From the NCBI RefSeq assembly GCF_900111095.1, contig NZ_FOGB01000007.1, forward strand, positions 150,883 to 214,882: a stretch of DNA of 64,000 bases, written 5' to 3'. The notes under the pieces are model-generated. The model saw nothing but the letters and a program-made list of their open reading frames with translations. It searched no databases and was not told where the DNA came from. Numbering within the stretch: position 1 is the first letter of the stretch; every line of letters starts with the position of its first letter. Below, in pieces: positions 44,634-53,343 of the stretch. This DNA comes from Amphritea atlantica (GTDB lineage Bacteria > Pseudomonadota > Gammaproteobacteria > Pseudomonadales > Balneatricaceae). A program made the translations under genes and the position numbers.

Positions 44634-44662
44634 GCGGATGATGCTGCTTTAGCACCATCCGC
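44634..44662. terminator. Hairpin between the convergent DNase II and phospholipase genes
   Basis: GCGGATG/CATCCGC with an inner TGCT/AGCA and one mismatch; a larger pair of arms CCTGAACG (44627) and CGTTCAGG (44673) encloses it and includes the last codons of the phospholipase gene. There is no clear T run, so it may act as a shared bidirectional terminator. Confidence 0.45.
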
Positions 44663-44668
44663 TCTCAT

Positions 44669-46846
44669 CTAACGTTCAGGCGGGAAGGATTTATCATAAG
44701 GCGGTGTTAATGTCGGTGCATCGGTTCTCGCCTGATCCGCCTCAAAGACTGCCTCAAAGGTGGGCGCAACATTAATTCGATCACCCAGTCCCCACAATGG
44801 TTTGGGAACACCAAACCAGTCCAGCAGAGTCGCGGCAAAAGAGGTTGAATCGAAGGGAGTCTCTCCCTCTGCTCTGATCACAGATTGCTCCCTGATCCAG
44901 GGAGAAACCATAATGGTAGGGACCCGTGGTCCCATCAGGTCGTAGGCAAAGCCATTGTTAAGGTCGTTTGGCCAGGGTTTCTTTGCGTAAGGTGGAGCAA
45001 CATGGTCATAGATGCCGCCGTTCTTATCGAACGTAACAACCAGCAGGGTGTTTTTCCAGCCAGGTCCACTTTTGATCGCTTCGTAGATCTCGTTGAGTTC
45101 CCTCTCTCCGGGGACCAGATCCCCTCCCGGGTGGTAAGAGGTCGCCCCCTTAGGGGCGATCCAACCTGGCTCAAGATAACTGAATGCCGGCAGATTTCCA
45201 TGTCGGGCATCCTGCTTGAACTGTTGAATACTGGAAAGAAACTGTGTTGGATTTGCATCAACTGAAGGAACCTGCCCCTGGAGATACAACTGGTAGGTAA
45301 AGACCACGTTTTCCCACAGTACTGAGTTATATATTTTCCAATCGCTAATCCCCTGACTCCAGAGCGTTTTCCAGATGGATTGGCGGTGGGAAGATTCCGG
45401 CCAGTTAGCGTAAATACTCCCCCCCTCCCAGGTGCCTAGTCTGTTAAAGGCAGAACCGGTAATGGAGAAAGCGCGATTGACGTCCGTTCCTCCAGGCATT
45501 GAACAGAACCAACGATCAGAAATGGCGAAATGACGAGCCAGGCCATTGAGTACCGGCAACTGCTGCGGACTGAAGGTCTCCATTACCTGTGGGTTGGCGT
45601 TATTGAGGATAAATCCCCCCATATCGGGGGTGGCGCGCCCCCAGTACCCCGGTTCTTCAGCAAACATCTGTTGCAGATTATCGGTGGTGTCGTGAAATGG
45701 ATCCTGATCAAGTGCGACGAGGTTATACTGGGTGCTCAGCTCCCCGGCCTGAAACTTGCTGACGAAAACCCGATTGTCTCCATCGTTATTAAAATATTCG
45801 CGACTGGTGCCATCAAATGGTTCCTGTGAACCGATGTAATGGCAACCCTGGTCGCCCTTCTCATAAAGCCAGCCGCAAACGTTATCGAAGGAGCGGCTCT
45901 CCAGCATGTAATAGACCACATGTTTAATTTTGGAGCGCATGAAATCGAGAGTGCCTGGTGTAGCGGCCCGCTCTGTTTGCACCGGGATACGGGGCTGAAA
46001 ACTGGTCAGCAGGCTGTTGCCATCAATAGCTGATGGCAGTTTACCCTCATGTACCGGCCCCGTGAGCACGTCCGGCTGTTCAGGGTCAAACTGCCACAGA
46101 CGATAGTTACCTTTGGCAGGATTCCATTCCAGTACATGATAGCCGATCGCAGTGAGCTCACTGCTCTCATCCACTTTATCCCATTGACCCTGTTGCACCG
46201 CAGGTAATGAAAGCGGAGTTGCCAGTTGCGGGTCAAAACTCCATAAACGAAACGCTTTACGATCAGGCAGGCGGTCCAGTACATAATTGCCAATCGGAAT
46301 CAGTGTGTGGCCCGACTTTATTAATGGAAAACCGTTCTGCGGGCTGTATGATACTGGCAGTGGATCGGATTTGAAGCCTGACACGCCCTGGGGATCGAAA
46401 TTCCATAGTTCAAATGTTCCACGCCCCCTGGCGGGAATCAAATTCAGGACAAAACTGGTCATGGGAATAAGGTCCAGATTCTGGCCCTCATCCGGGTTGC
46501 TGCTATAGGTGTGACGGTATTTGCCCCAGAATTTAGTCTTGCTCCAGAAACCGCTCTCGATTGAGGTGCCATTTAGCGGGTCGGCAGCTTCGGGGTTGAA
46601 CTCGATCAGGTTGAACTGATAGCCCTCATCCCCGTGCTGTTTACACAGAGGGCTCCACTGCAAAAGATACCCCCCTATCTGAGCCATACGCCAGTTACAG
46701 TCAAAAGAAGTATCTGCGGCGAGTGTAACCGGGGTGAAAAACGCCTCTGCATGGGGATCAACCCGGTACAGTGTATAGGCATCGCTTTTCTGATTTCGAC
46801 AAATTAAAAAGTCGAAAGAGGGTCGTCTTTGAGAGGGCTGGCTCAT
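44669..46846 (-). CDS. Phospholipase C/acid phosphatase family protein with N-terminal repeat domain
   Basis: 725 residues. Residues about 10-265 hold five repeats, each like IGxYVLxxxPxxxxFRLWxFDP, resembling propeller blades. The catalytic phosphoesterase domain (about 305-690) starts HVVYYMLESRSFDNV, then DQDPFHD, a GGTDVNR block with candidate nucleophile T454, FDKNGGIYDHVAPP and GPRVPTIMVSPW. In the AcpA/PLC family the metal ligands are E-N in ENRSFD and D-E in FDEHGG; here they are E316-S317 and D607-K608. No signal peptide is present. Substrates in the family are phospholipids or phosphomonoesters. Activity cannot be assumed. Confidence 0.85.
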   Translation of the reverse strand: MSQPSQRRPSFDFLICRNQKSDAYTLYRVDPHAEAFFTPVTLAADTSFDCNWRMAQIGGYLLQWSPLCKQHGDEGYQFNLIEFNPEAADPLNGTSIESGFWSKTKFWGKYRHTYSSNPDEGQNLDLIPMTSFVLNLIPARGRGTFELWNFDPQGVSGFKSDPLPVSYSPQNGFPLIKSGHTLIPIGNYVLDRLPDRKAFRLWSFDPQLATPLSLPAVQQGQWDKVDESSELTAIGYHVLEWNPAKGNYRLWQFDPEQPDVLTGPVHEGKLPSAIDGNSLLTSFQPRIPVQTERAATPGTLDFMRSKIKHVVYYMLESRSFDNVCGWLYEKGDQGCHYIGSQEPFDGTSREYFNNDGDNRVFVSKFQAGELSTQYNLVALDQDPFHDTTDNLQQMFAEEPGYWGRATPDMGGFILNNANPQVMETFSPQQLPVLNGLARHFAISDRWFCSMPGGTDVNRAFSITGSAFNRLGTWEGGSIYANWPESSHRQSIWKTLWSQGISDWKIYNSVLWENVVFTYQLYLQGQVPSVDANPTQFLSSIQQFKQDARHGNLPAFSYLEPGWIAPKGATSYHPGGDLVPGERELNEIYEAIKSGPGWKNTLLVVTFDKNGGIYDHVAPPYAKKPWPNDLNNGFAYDLMGPRVPTIMVSPWIREQSVIRAEGETPFDSTSFAATLLDWFGVPKPLWGLGDRINVAPTFEAVFEADQARTDAPTLTPPYDKSFPPER

Positions 46847-47022
46847 AGTGTTACTCTTTTTTATAGTGTTATATAACGGGCTATTGAAAAGCGATCTGCT
46901 TACGCTGAGTGCTCAATTTTTATTGGAGCAATTCACCCTATCGCATCAGCTGCCGATGATGGTTTTCGAAGCACATTTAAGTGAGTATTCGCATAATTTG
47001 TGCGACTGAACAAGCTTTGCGG

Positions 47023-47256
47023 CTAGTTGGATAGTCTTTTCTCCATAATCTCATCTGCGTCTTCTATCTCTTGCAGGCCATGCATAATTTCAGGAATCAC
47101 TTTGATAATCTGGATAATGCTAAAAACTAAAATACCGTGGTGGGTGCTCAGTGTGAAGTCATTCAGCGTGTGAATCGTTTCATATCCAGACGTGATAAAA
47201 AGGATGAGCGCGCTTAGCAGGATCAGGTAAGGACTGTTGGTTATAGTATTTAACAT
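47023..47256 (-). CDS. Small two-helix membrane protein
   Basis: 77 residues with GGAAAG before the ATG. Two hydrophobic segments (about 8-27 and 42-58) and an acidic tail rich in Glu and Asp (GLQEIEDADEIMEKR). I do not recognise it by name. It lies in an AT-richer stretch next to the accessory hydrolases, with no operon partner. Confidence 0.6.
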   Translation of the reverse strand: MLNTITNSPYLILLSALILFITSGYETIHTLNDFTLSTHHGILVFSIIQIIKVIPEIMHGLQEIEDADEIMEKRLSN

Positions 47257-47495
47257 AGGGCTTTCCGGTTATTGTTATAGCCGTCTAAAAAGTCAGATTT
47301 CCCCAATCTTAGGTATAAGATCTTTATGCTTCAATAGGTTATACAGGATTTGTCTATAAAGCAGGATGAATAGCAGCCGCCACAAACTGGCGTCATGGTA
47401 TTTCAGGATAAAACCGGAAGTTGCTGTGTCAATGATACAACGGCATGAAGAGAGTGAAGCGATTTATAGGCTCCCGGTTATCGAGAGCCTGAGTA

Positions 47496-47984
47496 TCAGA
47501 TATCTGATACGCGTTTTGAGCAGGAATAAACACCGCCGTAGGAGTCAGATCTGGCTACCAGGTTTGATGCGGTTAACTCAAGTATTGTGGATGACTCCCG
47601 CAGACGGTGCGGGATCAAACTTTTTATATTGAGAAAACTATCCAATTCAGGATGGCTCTGGTTGACTACATTTAACAGAGTTGCCGAAAGAATAAGCGAG
47701 TTACCTTTAACTTCCCAGTTGGAGCGATTTGATACGCCGTACTGGATCTCGGGAAAATTGGCTAATTTCAGCTTTAATGTTCCTGATCCGCTGGCCTGAC
47801 CATCAGATTTGTAGTTGATAACATAGTCTACTTTCATCCCTGTATCGGCCTCTTCCATGGTATGGGTACAGTTCCAGGTTCCAACCAGTTGTTGTGCATC
47901 GAACGGCCTGGAGTCATTGCCTCCAACCGCAGTTGAGATAGATATAACGCATGCAAACAGTGCTATCACTTTACTTCGTTGCAT
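47496..47984 (-). CDS. Hypothetical exported protein
   Basis: About 162 residues from the ATG at 47984 (the frame is open to a TTG at 48128). The N-terminus MQRSKVIALFACVISISTAVGG is a signal peptide, followed by QQLVGTWNCTHTMEE, the opening of lipocalin-like or META-type beta barrels; YVINYKSDGQASGSGTL and NWEVKGNSLILS continue this pattern. Two cysteines (WNC and YSC near the ends) could pair. Function unknown. Confidence 0.6.
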   Translation of the reverse strand: MQRSKVIALFACVISISTAVGGNDSRPFDAQQLVGTWNCTHTMEEADTGMKVDYVINYKSDGQASGSGTLKLKLANFPEIQYGVSNRSNWEVKGNSLILSATLLNVVNQSHPELDSFLNIKSLIPHRLRESSTILELTASNLVARSDSYGGVYSCSKRVSDI

Positions 47985-48237
47985 ATACTCGGTTACCGCC
48001 AGGAAGGTTATATGGATCACCATACTGTATAGAGCGAAGCTTGCTGGCAGCTTAATACTCATTAGTGCAGCGTCACCTCTCAGAAGACGTTTATATGAGG
48101 CAATAAATATCATAGTGTTGTGTGGCAACCCGACAGAATGACGGATAAAAGTAATCGCCGAATAGTTGATACAAGGAGCCAGTGTTCGTCGATTAAACAG
48201 AATTTATGAATATGTGCGCCAGGTGTTAATGCACTAT

Positions 48238-48618
48238 TTAATTCATCGAATGCAGACCAAACATATTCCCTTCGGTGTCCATCGCTAACGAGATGAATCC
48301 ATGCTCACCAATTGACATTTTTGCTCTCTGAACTCTGCCACCAGCAGCATTAACTCTTGACTCCTGAACAGCACAATCTTCGCAGGAGAAGTAGATCAGC
48401 GTACTGTTTCCTCCTGCGGGAAACCCTTCCATTCTGACCAAAGCACCGGTCGCGCCATATTTGTCCATATCTGCTGGAAAAGACAGCATCTCTACACCGG
48501 AATCATTAGGATCACTCAATAATTCCAGATGAACGCCGAGCACAGCTTCATAAAACTTTCGTGCTCTGGCCATCTGGTCTACATAAATTTCAAACCACAC
48601 AACAGGGTTATCAGACAT
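48238..48618 (-). CDS. VOC-fold (glyoxalase-like) protein
   Basis: 126 residues from the ATG at 48618, with GAGGT 8 bp upstream; the frame is open to 48702. VOC pattern: NPVVWFEIYVDQMARARKFYEAVLG at the start, then a second module with FISLAMDTEGNMFGLHS. The PhnB/YdcJ-like two-module form acts on small metabolites. It is unrelated in position to the VOC gene at 31816. Substrate unknown. Confidence 0.82.
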   Translation of the reverse strand: MSDNPVVWFEIYVDQMARARKFYEAVLGVHLELLSDPNDSGVEMLSFPADMDKYGATGALVRMEGFPAGGNSTLIYFSCEDCAVQESRVNAAGGRVQRAKMSIGEHGFISLAMDTEGNMFGLHSMN

Positions 48619-48718
48619 AGCCAGTACCTCAATGTTATCTTCCCGCCTGACGATTAGTAGCCCCTCTATGGGTAGGAAAGTGTATGTCAGCGGTGCTGAC
48701 ATACACTGTAGTTCAAAA

Positions 48719-48744
48719 TAAAAAAGGCAGCCATATGGCTGCCT
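48719..48744 (-). terminator. Rho-independent terminator of prpE
   Basis: AGGCAGCCATATGGCTGCCT is a perfect palindrome followed by a T run on the minus strand. Confidence 0.85.
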
Positions 48745-48776
48745 GAAAGGTAGTAAAACACTTTAATCCGTCAAGA

Positions 48777-50666
48777 TCAGCTTACCAGGCCATTTCGCCC
48801 CATGATCTCCTGAATTTCTGGCAGTGATGCCGGATCATCGATGGTAGACGGGACAGTGTAATCCTGACCATCGGCAATCTGACGCAGCAGTTTACGCAGG
48901 ATCTTACCGGAACGGGTCTTCGGCAGACGCTGAACCACAATCGCACGACGGAAGCAGGCCACCGCACCGATCTCTTTACGCACCATCGCAACCAGCTCTG
49001 ATTCGAGCTGCGCTGCATCGATCTCAACACCGTTCTTAAGCAGCACCAGACCGATGGGTTGCTGTCCTTTCAGCGGATCATTGATGCCGATAACGGCACA
49101 CTCGGCAACGGCCGGATGGTCAGCTACGATCTCTTCCATCTCGCCGGTCGAGAGTCGATGGCCCGCGACATTGATCACATCATCGGTGCGCCCCATGATG
49201 AACACATAGCCATCTTCATCTTTATAACCGCCATCTCCTGAGCAGTAATAACCTGGAAACTCTGACAGATAACCGGTACGGAAACGCTCAAAATCACCCC
49301 ATACGGTTGGCAGGCAGCTTGGCGGCAAAGGGAGTTTAATGGCAATATTGCCCTGCTCCCCATTAGGCAGCTCGTTACCCTCATGGTCCAGAATCTGGAT
49401 ATTAAAGCCACTGACTGGCACCGTCGCTGAACCCGGCTTGGGTTCAAGCATCTCTACACCGGTCAGGTTACCGCAGATCGCCCAGCCAGTTTCCGTCTGC
49501 CACCAGTGATCGATAACCGGCTTACCCAGAGTCTCTTTGGTCCAGTGGTAGGTGGGCGGATCAAGCCGCTCGCCCGCCATAAAGACCGTTTCCAGCTTGC
49601 TCAGATCATACTGCTTCAGAAATTCAGAGTTGGGATCCTCTTTCTTGATCGCCCGGAATGCTGTCGGGGCAGCAAACAGCGCTTTAGCGCCATACTCGGC
49701 ACACACACGCCAGAATGCACCGGCATCCGGAGTTTTGATCGGCTTGCCTTCGTAAACGATGGTGGTACAACCTGCCAACAGTGGACCGTACACAATATAG
49801 GAGTGCCCTACTACCCAGCCGACATCGGAGGCCGCCCAGAACACTTCACCCGGTTCCATGTTGTAGATCGCTTTCATACTGTATTTAAGCGCCACCGCGT
49901 GACCACCGTTATCGCGTACCACACCTTTTGGCTTACCCGTTGTGCCGGAGGTGTAAAGAATATACAGAGGGTCTGTCGCATTTACGGGGGTGCAATCCGC
50001 TGGTTCTGCAGTGGCAACCGCCTGCGCCCAATCAATATCGCGACCTTCGATCATCGATGCGGCCACTTGTGGACGCTGGAAAATGATACAGCTATCAGGC
50101 TTATGAGCAGACTTCTCAATCGCTTCATCCAGCAGCGGCTTATATTCAATCACTTTAGCAATCTCAATGCCGCATGAGGCAGTCACTACTACCTTTGGCT
50201 CTGCATCGTCGATCCTGACGGCCAGTTCATGTGCCGCGAAACCGCCAAAAACAACGGAGTGGATCGCTCCAAGCCGGGCTACGGCAAGCATGGCGATAAC
50301 CGCTTCAGCGATCATCGGCATATAGATAACAACCCGATCGCCCTTCTCAACGCCCTGAGACTTCAGAACGCCAGCAAAGGTTGCCACAGCATCGCGCAAT
50401 TCAGAATAGGTGTAGCGCTGTTTAGTCTCTGTGACAGGCGAATCATAGATCAGTGCATCCTGATCACCACGGCCACTTTCAACATGGTAGTCCAGTGCCA
50501 GATAAGCGGTATTCATCTCGCCATCAGCAAACCAGCGATCAATACCATTTTCATCTTTGCTCAGGATCGTCTCAGGGGCTTTAAACCACTTGATCGCTTC
50601 AGCTTTCTCCGCCCAGAAAGCCTCAGGAGTTTCGATCGATCTTCTGTATTCTTCTTTATATGACAT
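48777..50666 (-). CDS. prpE: Propionyl-CoA synthetase (PrpE-type)
   Basis: 629 residues. ANL-family adenylating enzyme: P-loop YTSGTTGKPKG, WWQTETGW, SGDGGYKDEDGYVFIMGRTDDVINVAGHRLS, and the catalytic, acetylatable Lys in TRSGKILRKLLR. The sequence around FADGEMNTAYLALDYHV and the length match PrpE rather than Acs. It activates propionate (and acetate) to acyl-CoA. prpB/C genes are not adjacent, so it acts as a stand-alone activating enzyme here. A CRP/FNR-like site lies upstream. Confidence 0.88.
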   Translation of the reverse strand: MSYKEEYRRSIETPEAFWAEKAEAIKWFKAPETILSKDENGIDRWFADGEMNTAYLALDYHVESGRGDQDALIYDSPVTETKQRYTYSELRDAVATFAGVLKSQGVEKGDRVVIYMPMIAEAVIAMLAVARLGAIHSVVFGGFAAHELAVRIDDAEPKVVVTASCGIEIAKVIEYKPLLDEAIEKSAHKPDSCIIFQRPQVAASMIEGRDIDWAQAVATAEPADCTPVNATDPLYILYTSGTTGKPKGVVRDNGGHAVALKYSMKAIYNMEPGEVFWAASDVGWVVGHSYIVYGPLLAGCTTIVYEGKPIKTPDAGAFWRVCAEYGAKALFAAPTAFRAIKKEDPNSEFLKQYDLSKLETVFMAGERLDPPTYHWTKETLGKPVIDHWWQTETGWAICGNLTGVEMLEPKPGSATVPVSGFNIQILDHEGNELPNGEQGNIAIKLPLPPSCLPTVWGDFERFRTGYLSEFPGYYCSGDGGYKDEDGYVFIMGRTDDVINVAGHRLSTGEMEEIVADHPAVAECAVIGINDPLKGQQPIGLVLLKNGVEIDAAQLESELVAMVRKEIGAVACFRRAIVVQRLPKTRSGKILRKLLRQIADGQDYTVPSTIDDPASLPEIQEIMGRNGLVS

Positions 50667-50887
50667 AGCACTGGCCCTTCGCTGTAACCATTATTATATG
50701 TTTCAGACCGGCATCACCTACTTTTGTTATAGGCTTATCATTGTTGTCTGCAGGTGCCGCCTCATGTGTCACACTCTAACCGAGAAGCAGGCAAAATAAA
50801 CTAATACAAAAGGCTAAATTGTCTACGATATGCCGATAATTTTCAGATAAATTGCTTTTTTATGACTAAATATGCGACTACAAAATA

Positions 50888-50901
50888 GTGACATAGATCA
50901 A
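50888..50901 (-). promoter_or_regulatory. CRP/FNR-family-like site upstream of prpE
   Basis: GTGACATAGATCAA reads GTGA-N6-TCAA, one base from the CRP core, and TTGAT-N4-GTCAC on the other strand, two bases from the FNR consensus. The centre lies about 228 bp from the prpE start, far for direct activation. Confidence 0.35.
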
Positions 50902-50950
50902 TTGTCGACAATCCTGACTTTGTAATTTTGGACATGCCGTTCAAAAAGGC

Positions 50951-50977
50951 ATAAAAAAAGCTGCCAGAAGGCAGCTT
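50951..50977 (-). terminator. Rho-independent terminator of panD
   Basis: AAGCTGCC/GGCAGCTT arms (8 bp) with a 4-nt loop, followed on the minus strand by a T run. Confidence 0.85.
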
Positions 50978-51003
50978 GAGGAAACAGATTTGCCAGGGGG
51001 TTG

Positions 51004-51438
51004 TCAGTTATTTTCCTGAACTGCGATGCTGTTTTTAATGCCAGTCATGATATTACGCTGATGCAGCTCCTCATCACTGACCCGGTGAGCATCGTTCTCA
51101 TTTTTAGCGTTTTCAAAATAGCATAGGGTTGGCTGAAAACTCTCAGCCTCCTGCTCATCCAGTTGCACATAGGAACAGATGATGAGCAGATCACCTTTTG
51201 AAGCGCGGTGTGCCGCAGCCCCGTTAACAGAGATAATACCGCTGTTGTCTTCACCACGAATTGCGTAGGTAGTGAAGCGCTCACCGTTATTAATGTTGTA
51301 GATATGTATCTGTTCGTACTCCTTAATGCCGGAGCGTTCGAGTAACACACCGTCAATTGCACAGGAGCCTTCATAGTGAAGCTCAGCATGGGTTACCGTA
51401 ACCCGATGAAGTTTTGCTTTTAAGAATGTTTGCAGCAT
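51004..51438 (-). CDS. panD: Aspartate 1-decarboxylase
   Basis: 144 residues from the ATG at 51438, which aligns with the E. coli start ([29 protein letters not shown]); the frame is open to 51501. Self-cleavage at Gly-Ser of EGSCAID makes the pyruvoyl group that decarboxylates aspartate to beta-alanine for pantothenate. [19 protein letters not shown] follows the family. The C-terminus is about 18 residues longer than in E. coli (126), so the tail is a variant. No panB/C is adjacent. Confidence 0.93.
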   Translation of the reverse strand: MLQTFLKAKLHRVTVTHAELHYEGSCAIDGVLLERSGIKEYEQIHIYNINNGERFTTYAIRGEDNSGIISVNGAAAHRASKGDLLIICSYVQLDEQEAESFQPTLCYFENAKNENDAHRVSDEELHQRNIMTGIKNSIAVQENN

Positions 51439-51626
51439 ATTAATGACCTGAGTCTCAAACAGCCGGGTAACCGACTTAAACCTTGCTGAAATATTCAGCA
51501 TACCTCTGCCAGTGTCGCGTTATATTGCAATCACCAGCACCAGGCCGATTCATCGGCCCCATCACAGCCGCAGCCATGGACACTTTTTCAGATCTGTTTA
51601 CAGCCCTGAAACAAAGCGAACGATAT

Positions 51627-51670
51627 AAGGTAAAGCAAACTATAAGTGATGTTATAAGTTTGCTTACCTT
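51627..51670. repeat. Near-perfect 19-bp inverted repeat
   Basis: AAGGTAAAGCAAACTATAA and TTATAAGTTTGCTTACCTT flank a 6-bp loop (GTGATG); the arms match apart from two single-base indels. The right arm runs into TTTCGCGG. It could be a strong hairpin, an operator or the remnant of a small mobile element. Confidence 0.7.
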
Positions 51671-51876
51671 TTTCGCGGGGCAATTGTACCAGCTAATTTT
51701 AAAATTTTAAGCAATTTATCAGCAGGGATACACGCTTTACATCTATCAGATCACAGCGACACAGAGGTCCAATGTTGTTTACCCATAAAAAGCAGCGTGA
51801 TTTTTCTGGTCGTGTTTTTCCTGATTCTGTTATGCATGATTCTGACGTCATGAATGTTGCACTTGCTTTCGCGAAT

Positions 51877-51895
51877 CTATATGATAATCATTATT
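51877..51895 (+). promoter_or_regulatory. Fur box before the iron-uptake operon
   Basis: CTATATGATAATCATTATT matches the 19-bp Fur consensus through a central run of 14 bases (ATGATAATCATTAT). It lies about 33 bp before the cupredoxin start, so iron-replete Fur would block transcription. Confidence 0.8.
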
Positions 51896-51927
51896 ATTAA
51901 CTATTAATGTAATTCTGAGACTTTGCT

Positions 51928-52248
51928 ATGAAGAAATTGATGATTGCCGCCCTGCTTGCCACGTCAACAACAGCGATGGCTGCCGATACCCGTTTTGAGG
52001 TGTCGATAAAAGATCATATGTTTTCGCCTGCAGTAATCACCATCCCCGCTAATCAGCGGGTAAAACTGGTAGTTTCTAATGAAGACGCCACCCCTGAAGA
52101 GTTTGAAGGGGAAGACTTCACTCTGGAAAAAGTGATTCCAGGAAACAGTAAAGCAACTATTATGGTTGGGCCCTTTGAACCAGGCCGTTATGAGTTTGTG
52201 GGCGAATTTCATGAAGACACAGCCAAAGGTGTCCTGATCGTCGAGTAA
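51928..52248 (+). CDS. Periplasmic cupredoxin-domain protein of an iron uptake system
   Basis: 106 residues. Signal peptide (1-18, cleavage at AMA-ADT), then a single cupredoxin-like domain (FEVSIKDHMFSPAVITIPANQRVKLVVSNED, then GEFHEDTAKGVLIVE). It resembles the cupredoxin part of EfeO/P19-type iron proteins; Met and His residues (DHMF, FHED) may bind Cu or Fe. It is the first gene of a pair with the FTR1 permease, 19 bp apart, under a Fur box. No EfeB peroxidase is present. Confidence 0.8.
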   Translation: MKKLMIAALLATSTTAMAADTRFEVSIKDHMFSPAVITIPANQRVKLVVSNEDATPEEFEGEDFTLEKVIPGNSKATIMVGPFEPGRYEFVGEFHEDTAKGVLIVE

Positions 52249-52267
52249 TTATTGCTGAGGCAGACCT

Positions 52268-53095
52268 ATGTTAAGCTCCGCTGTTATCGTATTTCGTGAA
52301 GTGCTAGAAGCGGCACTGATTGTCAGTATCCTGCTGGCGGCTACCTGCGGCCTGCCCCGCCGGACGCTGTGGATCGGTGCGGGCCTTATCGCAGGACTGG
52401 CTGGTGCCTGCATTGTCGCGCTTTTCGCAGGTTCCATCACCAGCGCTTTTGAGGGGACTGGCCAGGAACTGATGAATGCCTCCATTCTTCTGATCGCCGT
52501 TCTGATGCTGGCCTGGCACAACATCTGGATGTCTCATCATGCCCGGGAACTGGTCGCCCACATGAAAAACGTCAGCGCTAAAATAACTGACGGCTCACTA
52601 CCTCTCTACTTTCTCGCGGTTGCCTCTGGTATGGCAGTGTTGCGGGAAGGCTCTGAGGTGGTGCTGTTCATGTACAGTGTCACTGCCAGCGGTAGCTCTG
52701 CGAACTCGATGATGACCGGCAGTATTCTCGGCGTGATCGCTGGTATTCTGGTGGGACGCCTGATCTATAGCGGGTTACTGCGAATCCCTACCGCCCGCCT
52801 GTTCCAGTATACCGGATGGATGATTCTGTTACTGGCAGCGGGTCTGGCAGCGTCAGCTTCCGGCTATCTGATGCAGGCAGGTATTCTGCCCTATCAGACT
52901 CCACTCTGGGATAGTGGCGCGCTGCTCTCAGAAAAATCGATTACAGGCCAGCTACTACATATTCTTATCGGATATCAGGAGCGTCCTACTGCAATCCATC
53001 TGATCTTCTATCTGGTCACGCTGCTCACTATCGTAGCGGGTATGCGCTGGGTTGGTCATCGCTCTAACCTGAGACTGCAAAACTCTGGCGCTTAA
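52268..53095 (+). CDS. FTR1-family iron permease
   Basis: 275 residues, GAGG before the start. Seven-helix topology with two iron-binding REXXE motifs: FREVLEAALI near residue 10 and LREGSEVVLF near 125. The family imports ferric or ferrous iron across the inner membrane (EfeU/FTR1). It pairs with the upstream cupredoxin and the Fur box, so it is an iron-starvation importer. EfeB is absent, so redox steps must use another partner. Confidence 0.88.
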   Translation: MLSSAVIVFREVLEAALIVSILLAATCGLPRRTLWIGAGLIAGLAGACIVALFAGSITSAFEGTGQELMNASILLIAVLMLAWHNIWMSHHARELVAHMKNVSAKITDGSLPLYFLAVASGMAVLREGSEVVLFMYSVTASGSSANSMMTGSILGVIAGILVGRLIYSGLLRIPTARLFQYTGWMILLLAAGLAASASGYLMQAGILPYQTPLWDSGALLSEKSITGQLLHILIGYQERPTAIHLIFYLVTLLTIVAGMRWVGHRSNLRLQNSGA

Positions 53096-53126
53096 TTCAG
53101 ATATCAACGCTCTGGCCTCTACAACT

Positions 53127-53160
53127 CACTCAGTCGCCCTGTCCTGGCTGAGTGGGTTTT
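53127..53160 (+). terminator. Probable terminator after the FTR1 gene
   Basis: CACTCAG and CTGAGTG arms with a 14-nt loop, followed by GGTTTTG. Confidence 0.5.
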
Positions 53161-53343
53161 GTCTTTCAGCAATGACCGTTTTTTCAAACGCAGCAAGCAT
53201 ATCAACGACAAAAAAGTTATCTGAGCACTGATCTGTCAGGCTCTACAAATATATTTCATCATCAATTGAGTGTAACTCACCCACAAGCCCGATAATTTAG
53301 TTAAAATAGCCGCCTTTACAATAGGTTATTGGTAGGTTTATAC

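Larger units (their letters stand above)
50667..51003. other. prpE promoter region
   Basis: 337 bp between the prpE start and the end of panD. It holds the panD terminator (50951-50977) and a CRP/FNR-like site (50888-50901). Nothing else is clear. Confidence 0.5.
51439..51927. other. Divergent region with a long inverted repeat and a Fur box
   Basis: 489 bp between panD and the cupredoxin gene. The inverted repeat (51627-51670) and Fur box (51877-51895) are listed separately. No gene is supported. Confidence 0.5.

Noticed and set aside
53096-53343. Cobalamin or SAH riboswitch before metH
   Set aside because: The 248-bp region has no recognisable conserved core of either class; only an ordinary hairpin and promoter-like sequence.
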